This document shows, in pieces, positions 22,122 through 33,256 of a stretch of DNA of 64,000 nucleotides. The DNA is taken from positions 19,473,001-19,537,000 of the forward strand of contig OY727095.1 in the NCBI GenBank assembly GCA_963402885.1. Reading direction: 5' to 3'. A program made the translations under genes and the position numbers. The notes beneath the pieces are model-generated. The model did not search any database, was not told the DNA's origin, and saw only the letters and a list, made by a program, of their open reading frames with translations. Source of the DNA: Antedon bifida. Taxonomy: Eukaryota; Echinodermata; Crinoidea; Comatulida; Antedonidae. How positions within the stretch are numbered: the stretch's first letter is position 1; every line of letters starts with the position of its first letter.

Positions 22122-23165
22122 CTGTTTATAAAAAAAAGTCTATTAGTATTGAATTTTTTTTTATAATAACATAATTCTTTGGAATAGCCATGTCTCAGAC
22201 TATTAGAGAAATACAAGTAAAGTCTACTTTCAAATTGCACATTAAAACATTTTTAAAAGAATAACATAAAATCACCATTAGGCCTATTCTCTTATTCCAT
22301 TTTTTAGATGTCCATATATCGACTCACATTTTTAATATACTGTATTAGTATTTTTTTTTCTTTTTCTTTATGGACCCCTCAGGATAAAAACATCTGGAGG
22401 GTTATTCTTTTCTCCTTTTTGGCATTCCTTCTATTGCTCTGTCTTACATTCTCTTTTTTAAACTTTGATTTTGGTGTTACGTTTAAAATGTTGTTGGTAT
22501 TTAATTATTTATTCTTTATTCATCGTCATATATATGTTTTTGTCCTTTGGTTTTGTCTTACTTTTATTAAGTAGCCTATTGTATTTTTACATTTTGATGT
22601 ATTTTTATATTATCATATGAGCAGGAAATAATAATAATAATAAAAAAACAAACCTCGTGTACACACGGTTGCTACTCGGCTGTACATGGCCCGTTATGCA
22701 TAAGCTCCAGCAATGTTCTGCTGCCTTTCGCAGGCAACAGAAAATCAAAGCCGTCAAGGAGTTGTGGTTTATTAAATGCACTGTGAATAAAATGTAAAAT
22801 GTGTTTTTTTGTGTTTATTTTGCATTTGATTGTTATACACCATCAATATTCATACAATGTTAATAATATACCTGAATATTTGAGATTGACATGTTCCTCG
22901 CAGTCGGTTCCTGTTTTTCTTTTCTCGGCCATTATATGTATGTGTTCGCGGGAGGAGCTGCTTGGTGAAAATGTCAACTTCGCGCTTTTTATTTTTGGTT
23001 TCTGCATGCTGTGCATGCGCGCTTGCTCAAAGCGGAAGTAGGGGTCACTATTTAGCGCCCTCAACAATTACTTTCCATGGGTCAGTAAGTTTGACGCTAG
23101 TTGACGGGGAAACTTACCGAGTGTAATTAGTCCAAGTGCGAACGACAGTAAGAGTTACCGAAAAT
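22122..23165. other. No gene seen
   Basis: AT-rich and stop-rich. The frame at 22308-22574 is a run of hydrophobic residues from T-rich DNA. A short (AAT)n run lies at 22627-22645. Confidence 0.4.
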
Positions 23166-23285
23166 GTCTTTTGGATATTTGGTGGTTCTGAAAAGAACCA
23201 TTTGTTTTGTAAAGTGTCCTTCATGTCAAGGTACATTTTTTTTCAATTTTTTTTTATAGATTTTTCAAGCAAATCTTGAACATTG

Positions 23286-24015
23286 TCAGTCCCATATGAC
23301 TATTAGATCACCACTCTTCATATCCGCAACAATTTCATCAGTATCCAAATAATAATGGTCAACTTCCTTGGTTATTGTGTCCAAATATATAATCTTAAAT
23401 TCTCCAGTCACTTCCTTAAATTCATTTATGTTGCCTTCATACCATGTGTCGGATATCACTCCTTCATTATCATTTGAACACAGGTGATTGATTTTCTTTT
23501 CAAGAAGAATAAGGGGGTCCATGATAATGTTCTTGATGTGCAGGTCATCTAAATCCTCTGGAGACATTAGAATTGAAAGGTTTTCTTTTAATTTCTCAAC
23601 AGAAAACTGTTTGCCTTTTGAAGCAAAACAGAACAGGGATGGATCCGCCTTCTGATTCAAAATGTTCTTGAATGATGTAATAACATTTATATATTGACTT
23701 ATTTATGAATACCTTGGTTTCTGCTGTCATGGAAATTCCTCTATTGACATTGTCGAATATGACATGTCCTCTAACGGCAAAAAAAGCGCCTCTTGACAAG
23801 TCCAATATCCTTGTTTGCTCTGTCTCCGTCAACGAGTTGCAGTCCTTCAGAAAGCATTCACAAAGCATTGCTTTCTGTGTCTTCGTGACAATTACACTTT
23901 TGAGAAAGTTTCTTGTTTTGTTAGATTGAGTTGTTGATCGTTTCTCAAATTGGTCCACTATGTGGCAATAGGTCATTGTCGGAGGCGCACGTTTTGACGA
24001 TGTTGACGCTGCCAT
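23286..24015 (-). CDS. Unknown two-exon gene, copy 2
   Basis: Exon 1 (24015-23713) begins MAASTSSKRAPP and runs through CECFLKDC and GAFFAVRGHVIFDNV to a GTATTC donor. A 61-base intron ends TTTGAATCAG, and exon 2 (23651-23286) continues in phase with KADPSLFCFASKGKQF and ends KSGDLIVIWD at a stop. The two exons give about 220 residues with no internal stop. I do not recognise the family. The last 60 residues (DTWYEGNINEF...EFKIIYLD...HYYLDTDEI) look like a small chromo/Tudor-like barrel by pattern only. Compared with copy 1 it lacks the extra about 190-base coding stretch after NII; whether it is complete is unclear. A similar MAASTSKRK start occurs at 46.9 kb. Confidence 0.45.
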
Positions 24016-24089
24016 GATTATTGATAGAATGATGATTGTGATACAAACATGCGCACTTGTGGCTTGGGTTACATAATCAGGAAAGGGGT

Positions 24090-24300
24090 AACGTTTTCAG
24101 TTGAATCTTTCTGTTATCTTTGACCTCTAGATAAGGTTCTAGAAGAGTCTTCCTCGGTTGCTGAGATGCCATCATTAAAGCAAATGCATTTGGTCCTTGA
24201 GGCTGTGTATTTCGGCATAGTTTAGTATAAAGGTTACAACACCCTTCACAACGTCTAAAGAAAAAGTCCTCTTGTTTCGCTTTCCACTTGGAGAAAACAA
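24090..24300 (-). pseudogene. Fragment of an uncharacterised invertebrate gene family
   Basis: One frame gives FSLDVVKGVVTFILNYAEIHSL; the next frame continues GPNAFALMMASQQPRKTLLEPYLEV. Together, with one frameshift, this follows a pattern I remember from uncharacterised proteins (VxxFxxNYAExxxxxLPGR...LPSxxxKxxxxxxY). It lies between the copy 2 gene and the FWW-containing fragment at 25.1 kb, all on the same strand, so the three may be exons of one larger gene. Confidence 0.3.
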
Positions 24301-25029
24301 TTGATAACAATTTGAGAATGTTAATAATGAAACATAAAAGGTAGTCAGTCCATGGAGGCATACGTCCCTGGTCAGTCTATAAAAAGCAACAAAAAAACTG
24401 ACCACTTTTTTTCCTTCTCGGGATCAATCCATTTGTATTACCACGCCTTTAGGTTAGTAAATTTGTCTCGACTAATACCCATCAGGTACAGAAACGTTTC
24501 ACCGCAAATCTTCTTGCTGTTTAAGTAGATTCACCGAACACAAGTATGTTTCCTCTTAGCTGTTTTTTGTTTTGACCGTTCTGTGTCTTCTGATGTGTTG
24601 ATAGATGCAGAGATCATGCCCAATATAAGTAGATCTTTTTTAAAGCAAGACATCTCATCAATATTCATTCTGGAAAAAACCCCAAAAACAAAAAATGTTG
24701 GTTATCATATGATATCACTAGGAGGTAATTTGGTTTGTAAACGTATTAGAAAACAACTAATTACCCTATTTCCTCGCACTCAATGCTGTAAACTGGTTGA
24801 TACATCTTTGACCATTGAAATATTTGCACTGGCAGTGGCATTTCTGTTCTTTTATTCTAAAAAGAAAATATAAAAATAATAATGTGTTAGGTAGTCAGGC
24901 ACCTTAATCATAAATTCAATTCACTTTTAACTAAAATCTCATCAAATACGTAGACTATGCTATCATTAATTTAGCAAATGTCGTTAAAATTCTTGCAAAA
25001 ATAAATTAAATTAGTAACTTCTTGCCAAA

Positions 25030-25200
25030 CGTTTTATGAATCGTGTTGGCGATCCACTAATCGGTATCTGTTTATCATTAATTATCTCCTTAATCAATGC
25101 ATCTGTATCGTTATATCTGTCAATATTCCACCAAAATTTGGGATCATTAGATTCGTGTTTTGTTTTATCTGTGTTACGTTTGGCTGAAGTTTAATTTGTT
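25030..25200 (-). pseudogene. Possible exon, unknown function, at the duplication edge
   Basis: A minus-strand frame reads SAKRNTDKTKHESNDPKFWW, then NIDRYNDTDALIKEIINDKQIP and GSPTRFIKR. The composition is coding-like, and its end overlaps the duplicated segment (24905-25055), whose other copy at 19.7 kb retains only the last residues. Family unknown. Confidence 0.3.
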
Positions 25201-26147
25201 CATCTTTCATTTGGAATGGGGCTGCTAATCCCAACCAAACAATTGTTCAAAGGGTTCAAAATGTACGCGAAAAAAACGATGAATGTACAAAAACGTTCAA
25301 AGGGTTAAAAATGTGCGAAAAATTAATGATGATGATGATTCAAACAACAGTCCGCTTGCTTCTGTTCTCCGTTTTGAATCTATCGGCTCACAGGGATGTA
25401 GCTAGGAAAAATTGAGGGTGGATATTTAATAAGTTTGCGAGCGGAGTGAGCAACATTGGTTGGGGGCCAGGCTATATTGACCTTTCTGTTTCTTTCTGTT
25501 TCATATGTGTAATTTTTTACATTTTTTTGCATTATTAATATTAATAATATTATCACTGTTCAGGTGAATGATTTTAATAAAGCAAAACATTACTTTTACC
25601 ATGGACGTAATTACTAATTATACCTCCCGGTTATACCTCCCGGTTATACCTCCATGCTTTGACAGTGTAAGTGTAGGCCCTAGCCTACCATTAGGACCTA
25701 GGGGTTTGACTGGACTGAACAACTTGCCTTGGTGGTTACCTTGCCTATGCAAGATCTAGCTACAGTAGCTTGCATGAATTAAATAAATAATTTTTTTTTA
25801 CTTAGCCGAGGGTATTTTTTCAAGATGAAAACCTCTTATTAATATTCATGCCACACAACCACATAGAAAAACAGCACGATGTACTATATGAACGAACATA
25901 CATTTCGCCATGTCTGCGGCCCTGGGGCGATGAATGATGTTTGTTGGTCTGTCAATCTAGCCTAGGCCTAGTTCAATTTAGTCACTGTGTGTATCATCAA
26001 TGTCGTTCTGTCAAATGTATCGATAATCATCCGAGCCATACTACATAAATAATAACCAATAATTCACAAAATACAAGACAGTACAAGATATTAGTATGTT
26101 TCCATGTTTGAATAAATACAACCCTGTTCTTCCACGTAGTCGGGAAG
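25201..26147. other. No gene; remnant of a DNA transposon end
   Basis: GGATGTAGCTAGGAAAAATT...GCGAGCGGAGTGAGCAAC (25395-25455) resembles the common ends of decayed invertebrate DNA transposons. A triple CTCCCGGTTATAC repeat sits near 25622-25650. No exon recognised. Confidence 0.35.
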
Positions 26148-26796
26148 TTAGTCCACAATAATTAACAGTCGGCGTACAACGTTTGATCCAACAGGATCCG
26201 ACAGTTTTTCTTTTATGGCCCATGCCTCTACTGCTTTTTTGAATGAGTACTCTTTCAATGTAGGGCCTTCAATGACAATTCTCATAATCGCATCTAATGT
26301 TTTTTCCGTCATTCTTTTACGCAGACAGGCTTTAATTATTTTCATTTCAGAAAAGTCGCGTTCTACGTCAGCTGTATGTGGTGGAATGGTTCGATAAACC
26401 TTGGCTAGTTCTGCAATGTTTGGATACAGTTGTCGCATTGGGTTAGTACTGAGCAATCGTACAACTTCAGTGCTTGTTTTTTCAGCATAGTGGTCGACGA
26501 TATACTGCTTTAATTCCATGATGCAATGCTTGCTGTTCGGTACAACCAAACCTGATGCAAGTATGTTGACTACTCCATAATCTACCACGTCCGTTGCAAC
26601 AAGTCGATGCGGTTGAAAGATGTTGTTAAAAGGCGTGAAAATGTCTCCGTCCGTAAACCTTTCGCTGATGTTGCGAAAAAGGTTGTCCAAGAACTTCACA
26701 TTTCTTTTTTTTTTTTTTTTGATATGTCATAATTTCAATTTTAATCTCTCTTAATTACCTTTTTGATTTTCCGTGAACACTTCTGTAAGCTAATAT

Positions 26797-26948
26797 AAAG
26801 CTCTTTTTACACTATCATTTTGACAAAAAAAGTGTGATGTGCCCAAATATGGTACTGATATGCTCAAATATGGCAGTGATATGACATCATGTCCATAAAT
26901 GAGCATATCACATTTTTTGTCACAAAGTTTGATAGTGTAGACAGAGCT
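26797..26948. mobile_element. ~150-bp palindromic MITE
   Basis: The ends AGCTCTTTTTACACTATCA and TGATAGTGTAGACAGAGCT are inverted copies, and the inversion continues inward (TTTTGACAAAAAAAGTGTGAT against ATCACATTTTTTGTCACAAA). ATATG(C/A)-type words repeat in the centre. Flanking bases are TAA and AAA, so a 3-bp duplication is possible but not exact. It sits between two blocks of the hAT gene. Confidence 0.7.
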
Positions 26949-27714
26949 AAAGTTAATTGTTCTTTCGTGTTAATTATTATAGGCCTATTTATTGTAATGT
27001 TTTAATACTTGCTTTGTTCTGGATACGTCATTTACACATTTGGAGTAATGGGACTGTACTGCCGTACTTTGAGAAAAGGACTTATCTACAAAAAGCTTTT
27101 TTTGAGTAATTGACCAAAACGTGTTTTTCATTACAAAAGTTCATGCATTTTATTTTCAAATGAATATATTTCAAAAGCTTAAAAAAAATCTGACATAATT
27201 TCCATTTATTATTTTTTTATTTTGGGGGGTCAAATTGCGGATAAATCCTTCACATTTCTAATGAAATTCTCCTTTCCCTGATCTAATGTGGATATGCGTC
27301 TCCCATAATGTATTGGAACATGCGATTCACCCATTTGCTCAATGACATTCTGTAAGTCTTCCATATTGTCCCATTCCTCCTCCTTCAATCTGTTCACTAC
27401 ACGTTGAGTTGAAAGAACAAGAGTGGCAACAGGAGCATAATCTAGGTCTCTGGCTTGAAATGCTTGCGATAAGCGGTTAATAACCGACAGAGTGTCGCAA
27501 AATGACATAAGCGTCGTGAGGAATCTATATTCTGTCATCATTTTATAGAGTCCAAAAGCAGTAGCGTCTTGTCTTTTTTCGGCCTCTCGCTCCAGACTCA
27601 TAAGTATACTCGTTGTCATACAGCCGCAACTATGGCTCTTTCGGACATGTAATTTCTGGTAAACAACGGTAAATAGCCACAACTGTACACATATAAATGT
27701 AAAAAGTAAATTTA

Positions 27715-28800
27715 ATAATAATCTTTGACAAATAATTCTTTCTTTTATAATCCAAACCCCAAAAAAAAAAAAAACCACAAAAAAAAACCCAACCAATTCT
27801 CAAACAATGATACAATATCCCTATTCCCCACACAATTTATACCATTCCCCAAAATCCCAATCCTTCCAGACAAAATATCAACAATCTTCTCAGTGTCAAA
27901 TAAATCCCAGAAACCCCCCTTTCAAATACAATACTATCCCAATTAAACAAATAATAAAGGTCCACAATATCGTTACTTCTTGTCTTCTTTTCTATGCTGG
28001 CACCAAAACAAATTAGAAATATAAAAGTTAAAACGATTCTGCAACTAAACAATTCCCACGCCTCTGCTCCCGTTCTGCTTGTATTATCAATTATAATTCT
28101 TCCCAAACTGCAACTATTTTCTGACATATAAATAAATTTAATATAAAGTTAAAATGTTCCTTGATGTCGTTATGCACTGCAATCCGCTCCCAATCAATTA
28201 TTTCTTTCTCCTTTTCTACGTAAAAAATCATATCAGTATCAGTAAAATTACTCTTCAATACTTTAAACAATTCTTTAAAATGCAACTAATTCTGCTATTT
28301 CCAACAGTTATTTCTTCCTTCAATTTACATACACAATTTCAATTAATCCTCAGTAATCTCAACAATTAACAGTTCTACATTTAAGTACAGCCTTATAGTA
28401 TTACTTCCAACTCACAATTTATTAACTTCATGTATATCACTTTATTTCCTTTCTGCTTCAGCTCTATATCACCATAATTATTTCCAACTCACAATTTATT
28501 AACTTCATGTATATCACTTTATTTCCTTTCTGCTTCAGCTCTATATCACCATAATTCAATTACTTCTTCTCCTGTACGTCTTAGTTTCTCATATCCATAT
28601 TCACCTATCCCTTTCTGGCTTAACATAACATAGCCCTCCTTCTCTGTCTCCTCTCAAATTCCATCTCCCTCAAAATTCCCTCAATTATCCCTTATCCTTC
28701 TCCACCAATCAGCAACTCACACACTAACTTAACTCTTATACCTCTCCTCCAATCAGCAAACTTCACACAATCCTTCTCTGCAACACAAATACTCTGCTCC
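27715..28800. other. G-poor, C/A/T-rich insertion with tandem duplications
   Basis: For about 1.1 kb the plus strand has very few G (roughly 3-6 per 60 in several lines) while C is common. This asymmetry is not seen elsewhere in the window. It includes homopolymer A/C runs near 27760, a 77-base tandem duplication (28404-28480 and 28481-28557), and a repeated CCAATCAGCAA word near 28705 and 28750. No convincing coding frame. Confidence 0.55.
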
Positions 28801-29689
28801 ACTGGCTTCACACAATAGCTTCCTAAAACAAAAGAAAGGTTCAAATAGTGAAAACAAAGGGGAAAGTAAGAATGACTTGCAAAATATATACCCAACTTTA
28901 TGTCACTTGTGACACTCATTATAATCTTCTTTATTCTCAATGTGCAATTGCCTATGCTGAGCCACCGAGTGGAAGAAGGTTGTAGAACTTTCAGCTCCTC
29001 TTCTTCTAAAAGTCTTTGCATCTTTGCATGTTCGGACCGCGCTATTATCGAAAAAATCGTATAGTTGGTGCATTATCGCTTTGAATTTTTTGACGCACTC
29101 TACCTTGTCCCCAGCTTGGGATGCCGCTAGATTTAGTTTGTGTGCCGCACAATGACATCCCACTGCCTTTATCTTTACAGCAACATCATATTGCCTCTTA
29201 ATCTGTTTGTCTGTAATTAACTTTACCGCGCCATTGTGTTTTCCCGTCATTACACTTGCACCATCGGTTCCGATTGCACATAGCTTGTCGAAAGAAATGC
29301 CCTTCTCATCTGCAAAATGTACTACATTTCTGGCAATGTTTTTTCCACTTAACCTAATTGCGGCATCATCTTCAATTCTGCCAAGGGACAGCAGTTTGAT
29401 AGTTTTACGATGTGAACGGTCATAAGGTCAAATCAACTGAAGAACGATGTATACATTTTAGTTGAAATACGGCACAATTACACAAATAGAACCTTGTTTC
29501 AGCGGACATTTTCAACTAATATGGCAAAATGAGTCTTAGATATTTGTTATTTTTAATGACTTATATTCTGAATTTCATAAAAACAATAAGATTTTTTAAA
29601 TCTACAGTAAATTTTACGTAAGAATATTGAAAAATAGAAAAATGGTAAAGATACAGATATTTAGGCGGTACACATATGTCATCTGGTGC

Positions 29690-30115
29690 CACAGATTGTA
29701 TAATGCCAAATCTCTCCGACCACATACAGTATATTCTGCCCTTGTTGCACCTTCATTTGAGCCTTTGCTCTTGCCACATAGACCCCACTCGATTTGTACA
29801 GACGCCTGTCGCTGGATCCACAAAATGTCTTTGGTGATTTACTGTAACATGATCAAATCCTTGATTTTGGATCTGATTGTAGGCAGCCCATCTGTCCGTC
29901 CAAATTTGACCAACCCACTGATGGATAATTGGCATTAATGTTGCATCATCACGTCGTTCCACTTCCACCAGGAACCCTTTCTTACGTCCTTGCTCATATG
30001 CACCAAAACCCATCTTTTAGGTCTCACTCTTCCTACGTTGTTTTTTTATCCTCGAAAATAATAATTCGTCCAATTCAACAATGATTCCAGTTCCTCCAGT
30101 CAGTTCATGATGATT
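29690..30115 (-). pseudogene. Merlin (IS1595/ISXO2-like) transposase fragment with mutated catalytic Glu
   Basis: The minus strand encodes GGTGIIVELDELLF (first catalytic Asp region), FGAYEQGRKKGFLVEVERRD, IWTDRWAAYN (second Asp), VNHQRHFVDPATGVCTNRV and MWQEQRLK. This is the DDE domain of the IS1595/Merlin family in correct order. A stop and a frame change lie between KSET and GFGAYEQG. The residue before the Ser-Met-Trp is Gly (codon GGG) where the family has the third catalytic Glu (NxVE/IE-x-x-W); the relative at 10.9 kb keeps Glu. The N-terminal zinc-binding part is missing, so this copy is inactive. Confidence 0.82.
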
Positions 30116-30164
30116 GATGGAATATTATATGATGAAATATTATACGCAAATGTCTCTAAAACTG

Positions 30165-31125
30165 TTTCCATGAGTATACAACTGTATGCTCCGACATGCA
30201 CAAGAACGTGGACAGCTCATGCTAAATGCTAGCAATCCATATCAGCGGCACCACGCTATGGTGGCATCTACGTCATATTATGACCGTTTGAAAATTTTAA
30301 TTTGGGAAACTTTTTTGTTAACCAGGTTTAAAATTAGGTCAATAAAAATTTTTTCTGACTGGAAATCAGCTAGAAATATTTAAGTGTAATTTAAAACATT
30401 CTTAGCAACAGCATGAATATGTTGGCCAATCAAATTAAAATTTAACTTGCGTATACAACTGTATGCTCCGACATGCACAAGTCTTTCATTATTAAATTCT
30501 GTAATAAACTCCTCGCCTTTCCTGCATCAGTGGACCATATATATGTCGGACCTATGATCTGCCATAGCTGCAAATGAGAGCCAGAAAATAACGACCCATG
30601 CCTTAAATATTATATTGATTACTTTCCTGCAAGTTCTTTCCGGACACTGCCAGCAAATTGCCAGCTAGAAATATTTAAGTGTAATTTAAAACCTCCTTAG
30701 CAACAGCATGAAGATGTTGGCCAATCAAATTAAAATTTAGCATGAGTATACAACTGTATGCTCCGACATGCACAAGTCTTTCATTATTAAATTCTGTGAT
30801 AAACTCCTCGCATAAATTTCCTGCATCAGTGGACCATATATATGTCAGACTTATGATCTGCCATAGCTGCAAATGAGAACCAGAAAATAACAATCCATGT
30901 CTTATATTGATTACTTTCCTGCATGGCATTAGAACGTGGACAGCTCGATCATGCTAAATGCTAGCAATCCATATCAGCGGCACCACGCTATGGTCGCACC
31001 TACGTCGTATTATGACCGTTTGAAAATTTTAATTTGGGAAACTTTTTTGTTTTAAATTTAGGTCAATAAAAACTTTTTCTGACTGGAAATCAGATAGAAA
31101 TATTTAACCAGCGCCTGTAATAATA
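30165..31125. repeat. Nested duplicated repeats
   Basis: Two interleaved modules. Module 1 (GTATACAACTGTATGCTCCGACATGCACAAG) starts near 30172, 30450 and 30743; copies 30370-30655 and 30663-30930 form a tandem pair of about 290 bases. Module 2 (GCTAGCAATCCATATCAGCGG, then TTTTAATTTGGGAAACTTTTTTG, TTCTGACTGGAAATCAG) occurs at 30214-30380 and 30945-31120. Its terminal part is also at 32380-32452, ending AACCAGCGCCTGTAA each time. This looks like a repeat that inserted and was then tandemly duplicated. Confidence 0.75.
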
Positions 31126-32379
31126 ATAATAATGGAAAAACTTATTTAATTTTTAATTAGGATATGGAGAAAAGAAGCTATTGTTATTTATTTATTTGGG
31201 TACATCCAGCTAGTTGATCATTGGGGTTTGTCTTGAGAAGGAAAGAATTATAACATGTAGGTTCCAAAAACAAAAAGTACACCTACTGATTATTTAATTA
31301 AAGTGGAATTTCAATACAATTCTACATAATTGGCATTATACAGAATACTGTAAAGGCAGTAACGATCCACTATTAGAGCTCTAGATAAAGCCTTTCCCCA
31401 CCCACTATACACAATGGTAGAGTGGGTCGGTTATAATGTCTCGGGTAAGTACTCTTACGGCATCTAAATAGATAATTCAATTTGCATAATTATACTCTCA
31501 ACCAATCAAATACCGTAAATAAGTACTTATCTGCCAGTCTATGATCCTATTTATTGCTGAGGAATTCCATTCAGTTGTATACAGTGGCAGTGAGGTAGGT
31601 ACACGTTCCTAAACTGAAATATTGATTTGAATGTTTGAATTACCTCCGCCAAACAGAATGGCAAGAGCTGGTGAGACAATCGGCGTGTGTGTTTCTTATA
31701 ATTGTTAACAGGATTACTCAAAAATGTATTGCCGATTTTCATAAGATTTTAAAGGATAGGTTCATATCTGTATGGGAACACGCTATTCAATTTCATATGA
31801 CTAGTAGGTCAAATATCAAGCTGACCACAGCAATGGAAAGTTTCACCATAGGGATTTTCATTCCTTATTACGTATTTGTTGATATGTGGCATTGGCCCCC
31901 GCAATTAACACTCTAAATATAACCTCTATTTTGTTGGTAATGTGTTGTAGGGCTTAGTTCTATTTGATACGGCTTGGTAATTAGGAGGACCCCGATTTAT
32001 GTTTCTTTCCCAAGAAAAATAGTAGGCCTACCACAAATTAATCCGTTAGCATTAGGCCTCAGTACTCTAATGAAATAAAAACTGTATACACAACATTAAA
32101 GTCGAAATCGAATACGCCAATTTTAAATTCTTTGACATTATTTTTTTACAAAACTACTGTATGTACATAAGTTTGCATGAATAGTACTACTAAGTATAGC
32201 CTGGAGGAAGTGAACACTGTGGAGATAAATTTGAGTTCAGGGATTTGAAGGAACATTTAGGAATACATGTACATAGTAAGGAGTTTAATGTGAAAACTCG
32301 GAGGATTTTCTGCTAAAATTACTTTGAACATTGTAGGCCTAGAAATGAAGAAAGTAAACATTTTGGACTACCCATTGTC
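31126..32379. other. No gene seen
   Basis: AT-rich sequence between two copies of the repeat ending AACCAGCGCCTGTAA. The small frames at 31551-31916 are not convincing. AGGCCT-type words are frequent. Confidence 0.4.
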
Positions 32380-32452
32380 AGGTTTAAAATTATGTCAATA
32401 AAAACTTTTTCTGACTGGAAATCAGCTAGAAATATTTAACCAGCGCCTGTAA
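32380..32452. repeat. Third partial copy of the CAGCGCCTGTAA-ending repeat
   Basis: Matches the last about 70 bases of the modules ending near 30380 and 31120. Its terminus directly abuts the GC-rich coding-like block that follows. Confidence 0.7.
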
Positions 32453-32935
32453 CCCCTCCTCGCCGGGCCCCCGCAATTGCGTGGCTCTTCTCCTCGTCGG
32501 AGAGTGTGAGCATGGTGCGGTCACTCGTGTATCCCTCCTCCATTGAGGGCCCCTCAGAATATGGTAGTGGCGTCTTAGCGAGGGGGGGGGGGGGGATGGT
32601 CACCGGGTAATATGGAATCGGAGGGAGCTGTTGAGGGAACACCGCGGGCTCGTCCCGTGGCGTAGCCCTCATCCGCTTCCGCAATGGCTTGTATGATCGC
32701 CGGAGGTAACTCATTTTGCAATACTTCTCTGAGATGCTGACCTTGTCCTTCTTTCATACCTTTCAAAGCATCCAGCCCTACTCTTGCGTTGGAATGACTG
32801 AGAGAAGTCATTAAAGAATCAATATAGGTAACTACTTGGTCGTGGTGATACTCCAGTTGTTCTATCAACTCGATATATACCACCTGGTAATACTCCAGTT
32901 GTTCTATCAACTCGATATATACCACCACCACCGGA
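32440..32935 (-). pseudogene. GC-rich coding-like block, unknown protein
   Basis: The minus strand carries two overlapping long frames. The upstream one has a predicted helical part (VVTYIDSLMTSLSHSNARVG...LREVLQNELPPAIIQAIAEA); after a likely frameshift near 32690, the other continues RKRMRATPRDEPAVFPQQLP with a Pro-rich run encoded by a 14-G tract, then acidic EGPSMEEGYTSDR. GC content is far above the surroundings, suggesting a recent or selected insert. A 45-base tandem duplication (CTCCAGTTGTTCTATCAACTC) lies at its 5' edge. It could be part of a retrotransposon gag-like or other structural protein; I do not recognise it. Confidence 0.35.
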
Positions 32936-33256
32936 ATAATCTGTCCAGTACAGATAGTTTACATAAATATCTATCCCCGATGGCCGATTCAGCCCAGTTA
33001 TAATCCTTCTTCTGTTAGTTCCGTCAAGGTTAACTTCTTCAATTACTTCAAATAATCAAGAAAGGTAACTGTAAGAAGTAGTCGATGAGAACAAGTCTGA
33101 AATTAATTATTAGTGTTCTCACCATGTCTTCAACTGTACTTCTGTGTCATGCCAGATCTTTCAGTGAACTTCCTTAATAACACAGCACATTGCAAACAAT
33201 ACAATCATACACAAACATTGCTGTACTGATATATAGAACTATCTTTTAAGACACAC

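Larger units (their letters stand above)
26160..29430 (-). pseudogene. hAT transposase gene (ZNF862-like), split into three blocks
   Basis: Block A (29430-28860) encodes LSLGRIEDDAAIRLSGKNIA, GTDGASVMTGKHNGAVK, CHCAAHKLNLAASQAGDK and, after a frameshift near 29020, PSSTRWLSIGNCTLRIKK, ending at a GTATAT donor. Block B (27650-27235) gives DATAFGLYKMMTEYRFLTTL, then FQARDLDYAPV. Block C (26700-26160) gives the C-terminal dimerisation region: IAELAKVYRTIPPHTADVERDFSEMK, then EKTLDAIMRIVIEGP. Order, strand and spacing fit one gene of the hAT lineage related to ZNF862. Between A and B is a G-poor insertion (27715-28800), and between B and C a MITE. No N-terminal BED finger was seen. Confidence 0.78.

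Noticed and set aside
22308..22574. 88-codon frame rich in Phe and Leu
   Set aside because: Product of T-rich DNA; no start context, splice sites or homologous motif.
23286..24015. Processed pseudogene of copy 1
   Set aside because: It still contains the short intron and has no poly(A) tail or target duplication.
27721..28800. Nuclear copy of mitochondrial DNA, suggested by the G-poor strand
   Set aside because: No mitochondrial protein, tRNA or rRNA sequence recognisable in any frame.
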